From contig NC_056552.1 in the NCBI RefSeq assembly GCF_910596095.1, forward strand, positions 13,621,111 to 13,685,110: a DNA stretch of 64,000 nucleotides, read 5' to 3'. Position 1 is the first letter of the stretch, and each line of letters opens with the position of its first letter. Shown here one piece after another: positions 49,301 through 63,300 of this stretch. The DNA comes from Thunnus maccoyii (taxonomy: Eukaryota; Chordata; Actinopteri; Scombriformes; Scombridae). The notes beneath the pieces were generated by a model that did no database searches, was not told the DNA's origin, and saw nothing but the letters and a program-made list of their open reading frames with translations. The position numbers and the translations under genes were made by a program.

Positions 49301-52300
49301 AGATGACATAGTCTACTGTCATACAATTAAATAATCAATCCACTTACAGAAATGAAAGTGCACCAGCTGTAAGCCTGTATGTAACCATGGTATTAGTAAT
49401 CATAAAATCATCCGTTACATCTTTTTTTGCTTTTTTTGAATGAAGGATAAATACTTTTTAAGATAGAGTATGTGATGTACAGTTACAACTGCCTTAGTAA
49501 CTTTTCAATGTCAAAAAATTCACTTCATTAGGCAATTTACCACAAGCGCTTAGTGTCAGTATTTTGGATATGCTTCACAAAATCATCGATAAATATCTGA
49601 ACATGCTGAATATGGATGTACACATATTTCCCTGCAAAGCTCTAATCTGACAGCTCAGTAGACTTGATGATCTACTAGAATCATAGTCAATTTATTTGTC
49701 ATGTAAACCTCCTTAAAAACCAGCCAACCAATAAGCTTTGATGCATTCACTTATGGAAAAAAAAGATGAATTTCTGGAGTTAATACAACCTACAAGTTAT
49801 ATATCGTGATGCGTGCTGTACCTTTATAATATTAATGGGACTCTCACTGCTTTCACAGGGCCTAAAAGTGGGAGACAAGATGGCGACCTGTCCGAAGCTT
49901 CCTTTAACTCCCCTCAGGGAGTGGCCATTAAAGGGGACACGGTGTACGTGGCTGACACAGAAAACCATCTGATCCGAAAGGTAGTACACTGTCTCTTTTA
50001 AAATGAACACATTTTTGTAGTTAAACTTCATCTCTCTGTGTCTGTCTTTACATTCTCACCTGTATGTTTGTGTCTATTTGTCAGATTGACCTGTCAGAGG
50101 GACGAGTCAGCACTCTCGCTGGAGTAGGTGCTCAAGGCACGGACAAAGAAGGTGGCGCCATGGGACCTCAACAGCCAATCAGCTCTCCTTGGGATGTGAC
50201 ACTTGGCTCTGCTGGTGAGTCTTGCGGCGTGGTCCGACAGGGATTTGAAGGTCGACATTTACATCACTTTATTGTATTTAACATCACTGTCCTTGCTGGC
50301 AGAATCCCTGCTAATCTGCAGTTTTGTATTCTTTCCACATTGCAGCTATTAAAATGAGAATACAAACAATGAATAATTCCCGAGAGAGAGGTCAGTGCCA
50401 TCCTTCTCTCAGGCATAGTCTCGCTGTTTTGCAGGTCAGAGTTCAGTCAGATTGAACTGCACAACAAGAAATTACTGTTTTTTTTTTACCTCAGTCCCCT
50501 TCTTCTCTGAAAAGACTGGGGTGTCAACTCTGGTGTGATCATTTTCATTCTACTGAAGCAGTTTGAGGATAAAAAACAACAATAATAAGTGAAAACTAAG
50601 CAAGTCAAACTTCCTGACAAGGTCTTTTATATTCTCACAAAGTAATCTCCACTTAAAAGTCAAAGCTCAATCCATCGTGACGATTTACTTTATTATTTAG
50701 CCACAGGCGTTCAGAGTTCTTCTATTATTAATCTTTCTGTGCCTCACGGTGCCTTTTTTTTTATCAAAGTAGAAAGCTTTTTTAAACTCATCTTTTAAAT
50801 CTTTCAGACGTTTTATCACCCGATATTACTGTATGGCCTTGTTATCTGTGGACGTTTTAGTCAGGAAAGATTTGTTATCATACATTAAGGTGCATCACAT
50901 GCAGAGCTCAGACAATAAGGAGGATTTTGTGGTTGAGCACACTCACAGACAGTCTTTAACGGGTCTTGTTTGTTCTTGTTTATTTTTTTACTCTCCAGTT
51001 AGGGATGATAGTATATAAAAATACAAGTTTAATGCAAGTTAATGATGTAATATACCAGCTTAATTGTGTTTTTGGCCTTGAACTTTCCATGTATTTCTTT
51101 GTGTTTCGCACTTCAGAAGACTAATACAAGCCCTTATCATTGAATTATGTATTTGTTTGAAGATGCAATTTTACAGATTCAAGACTTTATTAATGTTCAA
51201 CACCTTAATTTTTTCCATTTCACAATTTCAGAATGATAAAAGATTGTAAACAAAGACTTAATTTAAACTATTATGTCATGGTCATCTGTTTTTCTTTGTC
51301 ATCTCTTTTGCTGTTAGTTGTTTACTATTAGGCTTGTAAGACCCAACAGGTATAGATTTAGTAAAACTTCAGCATGTGTTGGACTGAAAAGATGAAAGTT
51401 TGCACCTTTACAACATTGTTCACTCTCCCTACAGCCAGTACTGTACTCATCAGCAGCTGGTTTACATTTCAGAACGGGTCGTAGTCAATCATAGTGAATT
51501 TAAAGTATCGATTATACACATTTTGTGGGCCGTTAATGCCATTATTTGGCCATTGCACCCAGCCTGGAAGCTAGAGGTAATCAATCTTCGTCAGAGATTC
51601 TGCACAGATTAATGGATGACACAACCTGCTGCTTTGAAACATCACCACATGGTCTTAGGATGTGCTATCAGACCTTTAACTCCACTAACATTGTCCTCTG
51701 AGAGTACATCCAAACACTCATTGCATATTCATGTTTTATTCACCATGGTGCATGAATAATTTAACTGTCCAAATCAAGAAGACCCTGCACCTTTTGAACT
51801 GTAAAGTATTACAGGTGACACTGATGTACTGAGTCAGGTGCTGGAGTTGTCAAACGTTCCTGACAGTCCACCAGATGTGATCAAGAAGTGCTGAGCTCTG
51901 CGCCGCATTAAAAATACAACTGAGATACTGTACGTCTGTAAGGGTTGCGTATGCATCATGATGACAGGCTCGTCTCTGCCGGGTGCATCTGAAGTGGCAC
52001 ATGGCCTTTGTCAGACAGGCTGCCTTCACTTAAACCGGCGGCATAGCAGCATTTCTCACTCACAAAAACCACTTTGCTTTCACCAAACAATCAATGCAAA
52101 GTGACATGCTTTCAGATCTAAACAGATATCTACTTGTAATAATATAAAAATAATGATTATATTCATTTTGCTGTTATAAAAATATCATAATTTATTTTTT
52201 CAGTGCTGAGTAAACTTTCCAAGCAACTGAAATTGCTTTTTTCCCCTTCAGGATAAATATTAACAAAACTTCTGGATGATATTGAGGGTGACTGGTAGGC

Positions 52301-55300
52301 AGCCAAAAGTGACACAAGTTTCCTGGTTCTAAACTCAAAGCATGTTTTTCGTGTGTGTATGTGTGTGTGTTGCATTTGCATGTGTAGGTGGTGTTGAAGA
52401 GAACGTGCTGTGGATAGCCATGGCAGGGACCCACCAGATCTGGGGTTTGTTCCTAGCAGATGGGAAATTGCCCAAAGGAAGGTGAGAGACTGGTACACCA
52501 ACATGGCCACTTGCCAAACTTCAAAGCCACTAATAACTCTTCTCTACGAATATAAGCACATGGTCTTAATGTTATTTATATAGCAAAGAGCATATATCAG
52601 AAATATGAAATATCACAGGAATTCCCCAAAAGAGACGGTGCAGCAATATGTCGACGTTAACCACAAATACAGATTTCCAATCTAGGGGAACTCCATCGTG
52701 ATTATCTAACTAAGATAACAAACATATTCACTGTTTTATTTTATCTTCACATATTGAGCAATGCATTTCCGTGTCATATTTTCTATTTTGCTACGTAAAC
52801 AGCGAGTCCAAGGCTGGGACGTGCATTCGATGGGCAGGCAGCGGCAATGAGGAGAACCGAAACAATGCCTACCCACACAAAGCAGGCTTCGCTCAGCCTT
52901 CAGGCCTGGCCTTGGCCCCGGAGGAGCCCTGGAGCTGCCTGTATGTGGCCGACAGTGAAAGCAGCACCATCCGCACGCTGGCACTGAAGGACGGAGCCGT
53001 CAAGTTGCTGGTCGGGGGAGAGAGGGACCCACTGGTGGGTGTACAACAGTTGATGGATGGATGGTGGATGAATTTATAACTGGAATTACTCATTTTTCAG
53101 AAATAATTTACTGCTTTTTTTTATCTCTTCTAACAGATTCATTTTAGTTTATTTCTTTACATCATGATGATGAAGTGGTTTATAACATTTACAAGAAGAA
53201 GAAAGTAATAGTAAAAGTGAATCACTCATGGCTATACTTAAGTTTCCCTCATTGGTTGATTTAAGGCCCACAAATTCTCTCATGCCTAGTAGTTGAGGGC
53301 AATTTTTGTAAGATTAATTTTGTTTTTACTGTCATTTTTAGTGTTACTGTAGAAGAAGAATTCCTTATCTAATAACATTAAAGACATGATCAAAGTCTGG
53401 TTGGGAAAAGTGAACAAAGCACCACCACTGAGGTGCCCTTGAGCAAGGCCCCTTAAGCCCAACTTGTACCGGGCAGCTTCCAGGTGTGAATGTGTTCCTG
53501 CAAAAGAGAAGCTTCTTCTCAGTGAAACTTCCCTAAAGGTAAAAAAAAAACAAACAATGCACTGAACAGCAGCTTGGAGAGAAGGTAGAGAAAATCAAAA
53601 GGGAGATTTGTTCATGCAGTCCATTCCCAAAATTCCTTATGCATTATCTTCAATGACAATCTGTTCTGTACCAGGCTCTGCCACCATTCATCAACAGCAA
53701 ACACATGCTATAAAAACCTGGACATTAATCTACCACATTTCCAGCCATGGAAATCACTTGGACAATTATGAAGAAAAATGTTGCGCAAAACTTTGGATAA
53801 CTCTTGGGAAATCACAAGGTTTTCAGGGCTGTGTTTCTATAGATAGAAAATATTGATTTAAAAAAAGCCATAAATAAACACAGTGTCTCTTGTTTGTTGC
53901 TGAGCCCGAAAAACAATTTTGGTAGCTCTTTCATGTCCTCAAAGCCTTTCTGCTGTAGTTATTTCCCTACCACACTAGTGTATTTTTGGAAAGTCCCAAG
54001 AGCTCCAAAGCTCATAGTCACCCATGAGAATGGAGAGTAATTAAATGGAGAGTCATATACAGTTTATGCAACATGGCTGTGAGCCAGCAAAAATCATTAA
54101 TATATAGTTTAATGTCTATAGACCTAGAACTTATTTAATGACAATGAATCATAAAACCCCTAATAGGATTAAAGCTGTTACAACTAAATGCAGGTCTGAG
54201 GTGGTGTTCATATGTTTACACTGTAACTAGCACTACATTTGCATCTGCATATGTCTGGTCATTGCTGTAACAATTTCCACCTTCTTGAATATTGGTCTCA
54301 TACTGAGTCTTTTTTATTTTTTTAAAGTAATCTTCCTTCTGAAATCATAATGTAAAGTCCTCTATTCATTACAGCCTCTCCATTGATTTCCAGTTGTCTG
54401 AAATGCTTGAGAAGAGTATAAAATTTGATTAATTATAAACTGCTGGAAGGTAATTTGCAAAGACCAGGAATCATTTGTACTTGTAAAGACAGTTAAGCTC
54501 TGTCCACATTACAGTTTTAGCCACATTAGTGGTTCCATGGATGGCAATGTTGGACTGTCAGATTGTATGTTGGTTGGATGGTCCATCACTTTGGCCCTGA
54601 CTGAAATATCTCAACAATTACTGTGGATGGATTGCCATGAAATTTAGTTCAGACATTCATGGTCCCAAGAGAGTCAACCCTACTAGTTTTCCTCTAGTGC
54701 CACCATGGGATTAGCATTTCTGGTTTTTAGTGAAATGTCTTGACAACTATTGGATGGATTGTGATGAAATTTGGTATAGACTTCGGTGACCTCCTGATTT
54801 TTCATCTAGTGCCACCAGCAGATCAAATTTTCACTTATCCACTGAAATATCTCAACATCTACTGGATGGATTAGCACACATTTTGTACAGACATTTATGG
54901 TTCCCAGACGATTAATCCTATGGTCTTAAGGTGAACCCCTGACTTTACCTCTAGCGCCATCAGCAGATTCAGATTTGTGGTTTTCAGTGAAACGTCTCAA
55001 CAACTTTTGAACGGACTGTCATGACATTTTGTAGACAGACATTCACGCCCCATCAGAATGAATTGCAATAGATAGTGATCCCCTGACTTCTAATCTGTTG
55101 CCATCATCAGGTCCAAATTTTAATTTGTCCAATATTTGGCTTTATGACCAAATACATGCAAAACTAATGACATTCCCATCAACCTCAGCTGGACGTTGTG
55201 TTTGGTGCCAATTAGCAAATATGAGCACTCTTAACATGCTAGGCTAAGATGGTGAACATGGTAAACAATATACCCGCTAAACATCAGCATTTACGCATTG

Positions 55301-57035
55301 TCATTGTTAGCATGTTAATGTTAGCATTTAGCTTATAGCACCACTGTACTCACAGTGCTGCTAGCATGGCTGTCAAATCTTTATCGCAAAAAAATCAGGG
55401 TTTTTTTGCGATAAAGCCTTTAAAATACATATTTTAACCAATTGAAAAACTGAAAGGCAACAGGTCAGGAACAGTAGGTATCTTTGTAGAGGCAGTGTGT
55501 GATATGTTTCAGGACTCCCACCAAATACATTCTTCTGCCTTGATAGTTTAAGCATTTCTGCTAATAAATGCGTCACAATCAGAGACTCGGGGTCGTACTC
55601 CTGCAGTGAAGGTGAACATTTGAGCACAAGTAAACCCTCAGGGATTCACTTTCAGCTGCTGTTGTCAAGTGAACTCTGCAGCTGTGGTGAGTTATTGAGC
55701 CATAGAGAATCATGAGACTGTTTATAAGATTGTTATCTTGTCTGTTTTTTTTTTTTGTTGTTGTTGTCTATTGAGCTGAATGATACAGAGTGAAAAGCTA
55801 TTTATTTCTCACAAATTGGTATCCATTTCAGTCCATGTTGGCCTAAATCAATTTGTAGCTCTAAAAATAATTTTTAAATCTATTCACTAAATTTGCTTTT
55901 GTCACTTTTGGAAAAAACATTTAGAGTTGTTGTTTTTAAAAGTTTTGAAAAATTTGTCTCACATAATTAGAATGTGTTCCACTATGTAATATTTCATTGA
56001 CATTTATCATTAATGATATTATACTTTTCATAAAAACTTCTTGAGAATGACTCATCCAGCTATTTTTGCCACAGCTGCTCTGTGATTCAGTGACTGATGC
56101 GCATTAAAGACATTGTCATATTTCTGGTGTTTCATACAAACGTGGAATATTAATTCTTGTGTTCTGGTTCTCGTATGAATTATTCAGAAACGCCTAAAAT
56201 AATGAACCCCAATGTTGCTTTCATGTTTTTATTTCAAGTTTTCCGCTGATGGAAACTGGTCCTTTACAATATGTGTGAACCGCATCAGTTACTGTTTTCA
56301 GAAGAAAGTCATCTAACTTGATGGATAAAGAGCCTCTTTTCTTCTCAGTCCAAAAAATGAACATGGTTTCAGTGTTGTTAGAGGTGGTTGGATGGGACCT
56401 TAAACAAAAGGGTCACAAGTTACAGTTTTGGCCTTTTTATATCTCCAATTGATCTGCTCTGAACATTTTGTCTTTTTTTTTTGAACCAGAACCTCTTTGC
56501 TTTCGGGGACGTGGACGGGAAGGGGGTGGATGCCAAGCTACAGCATCCTCTCGGTGTTGCCTGGGCTCCCGAACAAAGCCTGCTCTATGTGGCCGACTCG
56601 TACAACCACAAGGTAATGGTTGCATGTCACAAGGCTGTGGTTCAAAGCTGTAGTGATGCCTTTGTCGTCATAATGGGTTCCTTTAGATTGATGAGTGGAT
56701 ACACAAAGCTTTTATCTCCTTTTGATCTAATAGGAGAAGGATCTAACAGGAGTACAGCAGTTTATGATTTTTCTGATTTTTTGTTTTGTTTTGTTCTTTG
56801 TATTGTTTGATTGTGTTCAGATCAAGGTGGTGGATCCAAAGACAAAGCAGTGTAACACACTGGCAGGGACGGGAGAGGCTGCAGATACTCTGGGCCCTGA
56901 ATTCAACAAATCCTGCTTCAATGAACCCGGAGGAATCTGTGTCGGTGCCGGCGGAAAGCTCCTCTATGTGGCTGATACCAACAACCACCGAGTTAAAGTG
57001 CTCGACCTGGGCTCCAAGACTGTCTCACTGGTCAG

Positions 57036-57091
<56 letters not shown>

Positions 57092-60000
57092 GAGAGACAG
57101 TGAGAGTGAGAAACGCTCCACTTCCAACCTTGAGAAAGCACTTTACATTTTGTACATGTACCTTTAATTAGTCTATTATAAAAGCTTTTGTACTAGAAAT
57201 GGATGAAAGGATACAAGGAAAAGACATTTTAAGCAACAGTAGCTTCCCCTTCACTCCTTACTGCTCTTTAATCCAGACTCCCAAATCTCTCTTCTCTCCA
57301 GTTCCCCATTTCCACGGACTGCACAGACTCAGTACCCACAAAGCCTTCAGGTCCTGCCAAAGCCCCCACGTTGCCTAAATCGGCTGCCAGGAAAGAAATG
57401 CCACCAGTGGCAGTGTCTGCAGGCCAGACTCTGGCCATGTCACTCACGCTGTCGCTTCCAGAAGGAACCAAACTCACTGATGAGGCCCCAAGCTGCTGGG
57501 CTCTCTCAGCTGAGGGTGAGAGAAAGTTCAATCATTGTTACAAAAATATTTTATGCAGATTTATCCTGTAAGCACTAATTTGACTTCATACCCATGAAAG
57601 GCATGTTGAAAGAATATCGGGTAATAATTTTCTCAAAAGATCGTATGCTCATTACATCATAACTTGACAAATATCAGCTGGAAAATGTTGATTTCCTTCC
57701 CGAGGTGAACTTTGGAGAAGCAGAGGGATTTAAGTGAGAGGACAGGTAGGAAGTTACAGTGAAAACAAACAAATCCTATTTCCACGCTTCAGGAGTTGGC
57801 TGCTTTAGTGAAAGTGCATGTGTTCTGTTTCCAGCTGCCAAAACTCAAGACAGGGGTCTGCTGGGAAAGAACTAGTTTGAACAACGTGATGTCTGACCAC
57901 ATCAGAAGGCTTAAGTGTTTATAGCCATTCCAAATGGCCACACCTGAGGACGGGGTGAAAAGCAGTCTGTCTCAGAGAGGTGCAAGGCGATAATCGTTTA
58001 AATGCGAGGATAACGGTGTATACATTCAGGAAATCTTTACTGGAGAGCGTTCATAGTGCTGAACTTGGCTGTAAACATTAAAAGTGACAGAAATAGTTGT
58101 GTAAGAAATGAGAGTTTAAGAGAAATCTTCAAACCCGGCTTACTTTGTCACCTGCACACATCCAGCTGGTCGCTGCGTGAAGTGAGAGTCTGCATATCAG
58201 ATTGTCTGTTTCTGAAAGTTACAGAAATTGTCGGACTCAGTCCCTTAAATTCCAGTGTTCTGAAGATGTGCAGGAGGATGCCATTCGACTGTTTCATTTC
58301 ATGAATCTATTTACAAGGACAATGTACATTATTCAACATTTCTGACTCATTTTCAGGCCTTTAGCGAGCTGTCCTGAAACCATTGAAGTGATGGGTTGAA
58401 ATTACGGACAGATGACAACAAGACACCATAAAGACAGCAATAGCAACAAAATAAGCATTCTAACGCACGCACACAAGCCATGCAGAGCAACAGGAAACAG
58501 CAAAACATTACTACAATACAGCAACAATATCCACTTTTTGGTACATGTAGCTATACAAGCAACACCAAGCAATAAAAGACAATGAAGCAATACTGATTAT
58601 AACTGTGGAGCAGCAATAACCAATGACACATATATAAAATATGATGATAAAAGTGTACTGTACTTGGGTTGCAGTATAATAGTGCCTTCATGCTGAGCAA
58701 AGCATGATATCATGAAAATCATATTTAGGATATACCAGCTGTTGATAAGTTGTTTTTTTTTTCTGAAATCAATGGCAAGCTTTGCAGAAGTTATCTTTCA
58801 CCCATCAAGGTAGCCAGAATGTTCTCTACATTCATAATGACCCTGTTACAAATGCAAACCTCTCAACCTCTCCTACCATGCTATATTTTGGTTTGTGATG
58901 GAAGTGAATGATGCTTAACCATCATGTTGTTGCACATGTTGCCCGCGTTGTTCTCTCTCTACGGGCCCACGCTTGGGATTTATAGTTCTCAGCTGAGGGA
59001 TGGAGGACTACTTAGATCAGTCAGGGACCCTTTTAAAGGCACCAGTTCGGTAATATATGGCCTGTATTTAATACAAGATTTCTTTACAATGCAGAAAGCT
59101 TCATTCAGTGTTACACAGTATCACAGTAGTCTGTCCCTAAGGTGGAGTGTGAAGAGATTGGAGATGATTTGCCAGTGACGGTTGATGGTCTGTTCATTAG
59201 GTTTGGAGCAAAAGTGTTTCCATCATTCTGAGCGATGCAGCATGCAGTCAGCGATATCAGTGAGCTATTTTTAGAACATTTTGATAAGAGGACATGCCTT
59301 GGTTCACATAATTAGCTACCAGGCTATGTTACGTGATCCACCACTGTCCGATTAAACCCAGTCTAGACTTAAGCTGATCAGATCAGCGTAGAGGCAGGAA
59401 TTTTAATGGATCAAGTTAGAAGTGCATGCCAGATTTAAATTGTTTTTAGTGGCTTTTTAGAAATGGCTTCCCTGGGACCTCATGTTAGGCATCGGCTTCA
59501 TTAATCACCGCTGGCATGGAACTGACGGTCTCGCTGGTTTAATATTTTCTCACAGCTGAAGTTCCAGCCTTTTCTTTTTCGACTTTCATTTATCTTTCAC
59601 CGCTCCCATCTCTTAAGACGTGTATTTGTTTCTAAAAATATCCTCAGTGATTCAGAGAAATTCATGTCCTCACCTCACTTTATCTGATTCAATGAGGTTA
59701 TTTGGGTTTGGGATATTTTAGAGGACTCCATTTAGCTATGATGTGTAACAATCTAGTCCACTGGGTGCACCATGCCACGCTCGACAGTAAATGTAGATAT
59801 CAGACAGACATTATCATACAGACTCTGAATCAGAATATGGCATGTTGTGACTGGTGCTTTTTGTGAATCACCAGACTGCAAGAGCATGTTTTTTTAGCTT
59901 AGCTTTGTTAGTCAGATCATATCAGACTAGATTTTGTCCCTTTTGACATTGTTAACACTACACAACTCTGCTTCCTGTTTTTCCACAGGTAACGAGTGGC

Positions 60001-60251
60001 TGCTAGACAGTCAGGTAGTTACTGGTGACATCGTGGATGTGTCGAAGCCGCTCCGCATCTCAACCAAACTCCCTGCAGCTATTAAGGACTCAAACAACCT
60101 CCCGTGCCTCACTTTGAGCGTGTGGGTGTACTACTGTATGGAAGCAGGGAAAGCCTGTATGATGAAAGCGGCCTCCTTCAGCCAGCCTCTTCAAATAAGT
60201 ACCAGTCCCAGAGAGAAAGAGGTCGCTGTAGCGTTGTCTCACGCCTTCTAA
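40173..60251 (+). CDS. nhlrc2: NHL repeat-containing protein 2
   Basis: Twelve exons: 40173-40335, 43133-43285, 47368-47417, 48241-48646, 49859-49980, 50085-50214, 52388-52481, 52803-53034, 56490-56612, 56821-57030, 57302-57515 and 59989-60251. They sum to 2160 nt, giving 719 aa (human 726). The start [11 protein letters not shown] is the first ATG after the promoter palindrome. A thioredoxin-like domain covers about residues 43-210, with the CINC pair at C85 and C88 in [16 protein letters not shown]. It is followed by an NHL beta-propeller with blade signatures [48 protein letters not shown] and [14 protein letters not shown], then a C-terminal beta-rich domain. The human protein is needed for viability and its variants cause FINCA disease; its molecular activity is unsettled. 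Introns 1, 2, 8 and 11 are long (2.4-4.1 kb) and hold repeats but no exon I can recognise. Confidence 0.96.
41453..41794 (+). mobile_element. hAT-type MITE, copy D, in nhlrc2 intron 1
   Basis: It begins CAGGGCTGCAACTAACAATT and carries the family's interior (GTCGATCACTGTTTCCCAGA, TTTACTGTCATAGAAGACTA, GGAATCAGAGAATTT). The right end is degraded (TTGCTCTAG). No clear target duplication is left. Confidence 0.78.
43286..47367. other. nhlrc2 intron 2
   Basis: A 4.1-kb intron with a GT microsatellite at its 5' end (about 43324-43352) and a somewhat CpG-richer patch at about 45540-45960. The patch holds a short minus-strand open frame (45966-45751) that I cannot match to any family. Nothing else was recognised. 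Confidence 0.5.
43324..43352. repeat. GT microsatellite
   Basis: (GT)n about 40 nt downstream of the exon 2 donor of nhlrc2. Confidence 0.95.
48748..48785 (+). repeat. Tc1/mariner-type repeat end
   Basis: CAGTACCAGTCAAACATTTG then GACACAC resembles the widespread teleost terminus CAGTACCAGTCAAAAGTTTG. I did not find the opposite end, so the element may be truncated. Confidence 0.45.
54540..55375 (+). repeat. teleost dispersed element with internal tandem units
   Basis: Imperfect tandem units begin near 54600, 54729, 54840 and 54987, each opening with a variant of GTGAAATATCTCAACAACTA then a TGGATGGATT block and a CTCTAGCGCCACCA block. The 3' part (GCAAAACTAATGACATT, GTTAGCATTTAGCTTA) matches the short copy at 14515-14885. 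It lies in nhlrc2 intron 8. Confidence 0.8.
57040..57086. repeat. GT microsatellite next to nhlrc2 exon 10 donor
   Basis: About 23 GT units start 10 nt downstream of exon 10 (end 57030). Confidence 0.95.
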
Positions 60252-63200
60252 AAAAAACCCCTCTCTGTATTAGTCACAAGAGTCACAGAAATCAACACTT
60301 TCTTCAGCTCTGACACATCGGTTTTACTTCAGGCTCAGCTAATTCCAACTCCTGTCATGTGCACAGCTCTGGAAGAAGAAAACATAGATTGTTTCTGACA
60401 GAGCTGTCACTTTTGACAAAAATGCAATTCTTACAAACCTGATTTTCAGGGGAATTTCATTTCAAAAGGCGCTCTACGAAAAAGTGCACATCAGAGCTGC
60501 AATGTCATTGACCTAGTGTGACAGTTATTAGTAAGAATGCAAACAGCAACATCCCCTGGCACACTGCAAACACAACTGCAAAAATGTATCTATATAACAG
60601 TATATTTATGCAAAAAAATGTTATAAGGACATGCTGCACTGACTAACTGTGTGTTTTATGAAAAACCTCATAAAAAAAAAACTTGATTACAAACTAAAAA
60701 TGAAAACAACTCTGTAGACTTAATGAGGATCTAAGAAATTATGGTAATCTAATTGGCAGGTGGTGATGATGGTGTCAGTGATGAAAAGAGGAACAAGCAG
60801 ATTTTCTGTCATTTAATGATGTTGTGGACGATTTCAAATACTTTCAAATATATAAATATATAAAAACCGAAGCCTCTGATTAGCTTCACATTTTCACCTG
60901 AACCACCAGATGGATGTGAATTTCAAAGACTATTTACACTATAGTTTTTTTTTTCCAACAACAAATAATTATTGAAAGATTTCTGCTTTTCAAAAATTAG
61001 CAGAAGCCTTCTGTTTATGTTTGAAACCATTTTTCACCTAAATTAAATTTCCTTTAATCCCAGGAGTAATTACATAGTAGGAATTTTTTTTAAAAAGGGG
61101 GAAGTTTAATGATGCTGATATGACTTAAAGAAAGTACATTTTATTCTGCTTCTGCTTGCACAAGCATTGCTTATGAATGCTAATATCGAGTTACTGCCAG
61201 TTTCTCAAACATATGATATTGAAAATCCGTCTCAAACTTTATCTTTAATCTCAGTCCAGGGATAAGTAGAAAGTGAGGAAATTACATGAAACTTGAGTCC
61301 TTATACCATGGTCTATGCAGATACTCACATTTTTGTTATCATTAATATATTTATATATATATATAAGAGTCTTACGTCAGAGTATTTCATTCACATCTTC
61401 ACTGTTTTTTTGAATAATATATGTCCATGTATATGTGTGGGGTTGTTTAGTTTATACGCAGCTTCAGCGGTGCCTTCAGGTGCACTAATCAAGCTTACAT
61501 AAATATTTATCTACATACAGTATGTGTTACCACAGACCAAGTAGTCTTAAGTTGTTTACAAAGTTCACAGTCTCTGTATGACTGATTACACTTTTGATTA
61601 TGATTACATGATACAATGAGCCCTTTTGAACCATAAAATATGGCTGTTATCTAAATAATGAATAAAGTGCCTGTTTTCAATAAGGGTGAAGCAACCTCTT
61701 GCCCTGATAACTGAACTGATGACACCGACTGACTGCTGCTCGCTCCGCACACTGTGTGTTACTGTATTAAAAAGACAAAGTCTTTAATGTTTCCCGTTAT
61801 TAAAGTCTCTCTATCAAGCATTTATAGACTTCATCTTCAACTCCACAAAGGGAACATAATGTAAAAGAGATGCTCTGATAATGAGTTGCTGTAATATGTT
61901 GTCTGTTTTCTTGTGTATTATTGTGTGATAATGTGGAAGTCATTTTCCTTGATTGGTTTTCAAAGTTATGAGTTGTTGTCAGAAATGGGCCTGAGAGTAT
62001 TTTGATTATCATTGCTGTCATGTCTCATAACGTAATTGTCCTGTTTTTTTTTATTCGGTTTCACTTGGCCCAAGTGCCTTGCAAAGGGGTTGTTATAGAT
62101 GGTGTGAACCTGTGACACTTTAACTGTATCAAAAGCAATAAGAATATGTTTCTGTAATGTTTTATTCCCACGTTATTTATTTCAAATGAACTGCAAAAGT
62201 TTTGCAAGTGTGTTTTCTTAGCTCTGTTATCCCTCTGGCATGTTTTAAATGAGCAGTAATGAGCTTGAGCGATTGCTGTTGGCCATTAAGTCCCAGATTT
62301 TGTTTTCCAGTTCTCACTTGATTTCTTCTCACTCTGCCACCTTTTCAGGCACATCTTGGCATGCTTTTGTCTTCAGGGGTACCTTGTTAATACTTTAAGA
62401 TGCCATAGAGCTAGGGAAAACTTAATAAAACATTTTTATTTAGTCTGCTTTGTATGTGTGTGTGTTGAAAGGTAGGTTTCCTACAAAGATCTGTGCAGCT
62501 GCCATTTCCTGTTACATATTTCCAGCCTTTGAGAATCAGCTCATTTAGCATAATTAACACATTAATATACTGAAAGAATGTAGTCCTGCTATGTAAAACA
62601 TGATCAAAATCTTTGCTAATGAGCTTGCTGCTTCATAGATTTGTCACAATACCAGGTTACATGTGAGCTGGCCTCAGATAACAGACTTCCTGTCCACAAC
62701 ATGCGATAAATACCTCTCATTTGTCTCATTCTTTTTACCAGAGGCGGCACATTAGCCTCATGTTTACAACTGAAACTGTGTTTTGGACATTTTTTGGTCT
62801 TTAAAGCTCCCTTGGGCAAACCTGTGATATTGGATAATATAAGTAAAAATTGCCTTCACTAGGAGCACTATGAACTGTATGTCAAGAAAAGTGATTGTGT
62901 GACACCTTTAAACTCTACAACTGCCTCAGGCATGTGTTGTTTTTTTCACCCAACACTTTCTATATCGTGAGGTATAATGAGCTTTGCAGCCTCAATCAAA
63001 TGTAAACCACTGCACCAGCTAGGAAAGCCAAAAAGAAAACCGAATCAGACAGGTGTTTTAATTCGTGATTATGACAAGTCAAAAAGGTGCTGTATCCCAA
63101 AAAATAGTGTAACTAAAAGGAAATCAAACACCTAGTTTATTGGTTCCTTTGTCAGCGCGTAAAACACGCAGAACAAAAAGTCTCCAACGACTGAGGTGAT

Positions 63201-63300
63201 AGAGGACAGTACACATTTTATGGTGCAATACACTTAGAGGTTAAAGCTGGCAATATTTTGTATTTTTTTATTCTCTTGTCTCTCAATGCTTTCTGTCTGA
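60252..63300. other. nhlrc2 3' flank
   Basis: 3' UTR followed by AT-rich intergenic sequence. Candidate poly(A) signals occur at 61661-61666 and 62424-62429. No coding exon was recognised. In human the next gene is ADRB1, which is not seen here. Confidence 0.5.
61661..61666 (+). terminator. nhlrc2: candidate poly(A) signal of nhlrc2
   Basis: AATAAA about 1.4 kb after the stop. AATAAA at 62424-62429 is an alternative. Confidence 0.3.
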
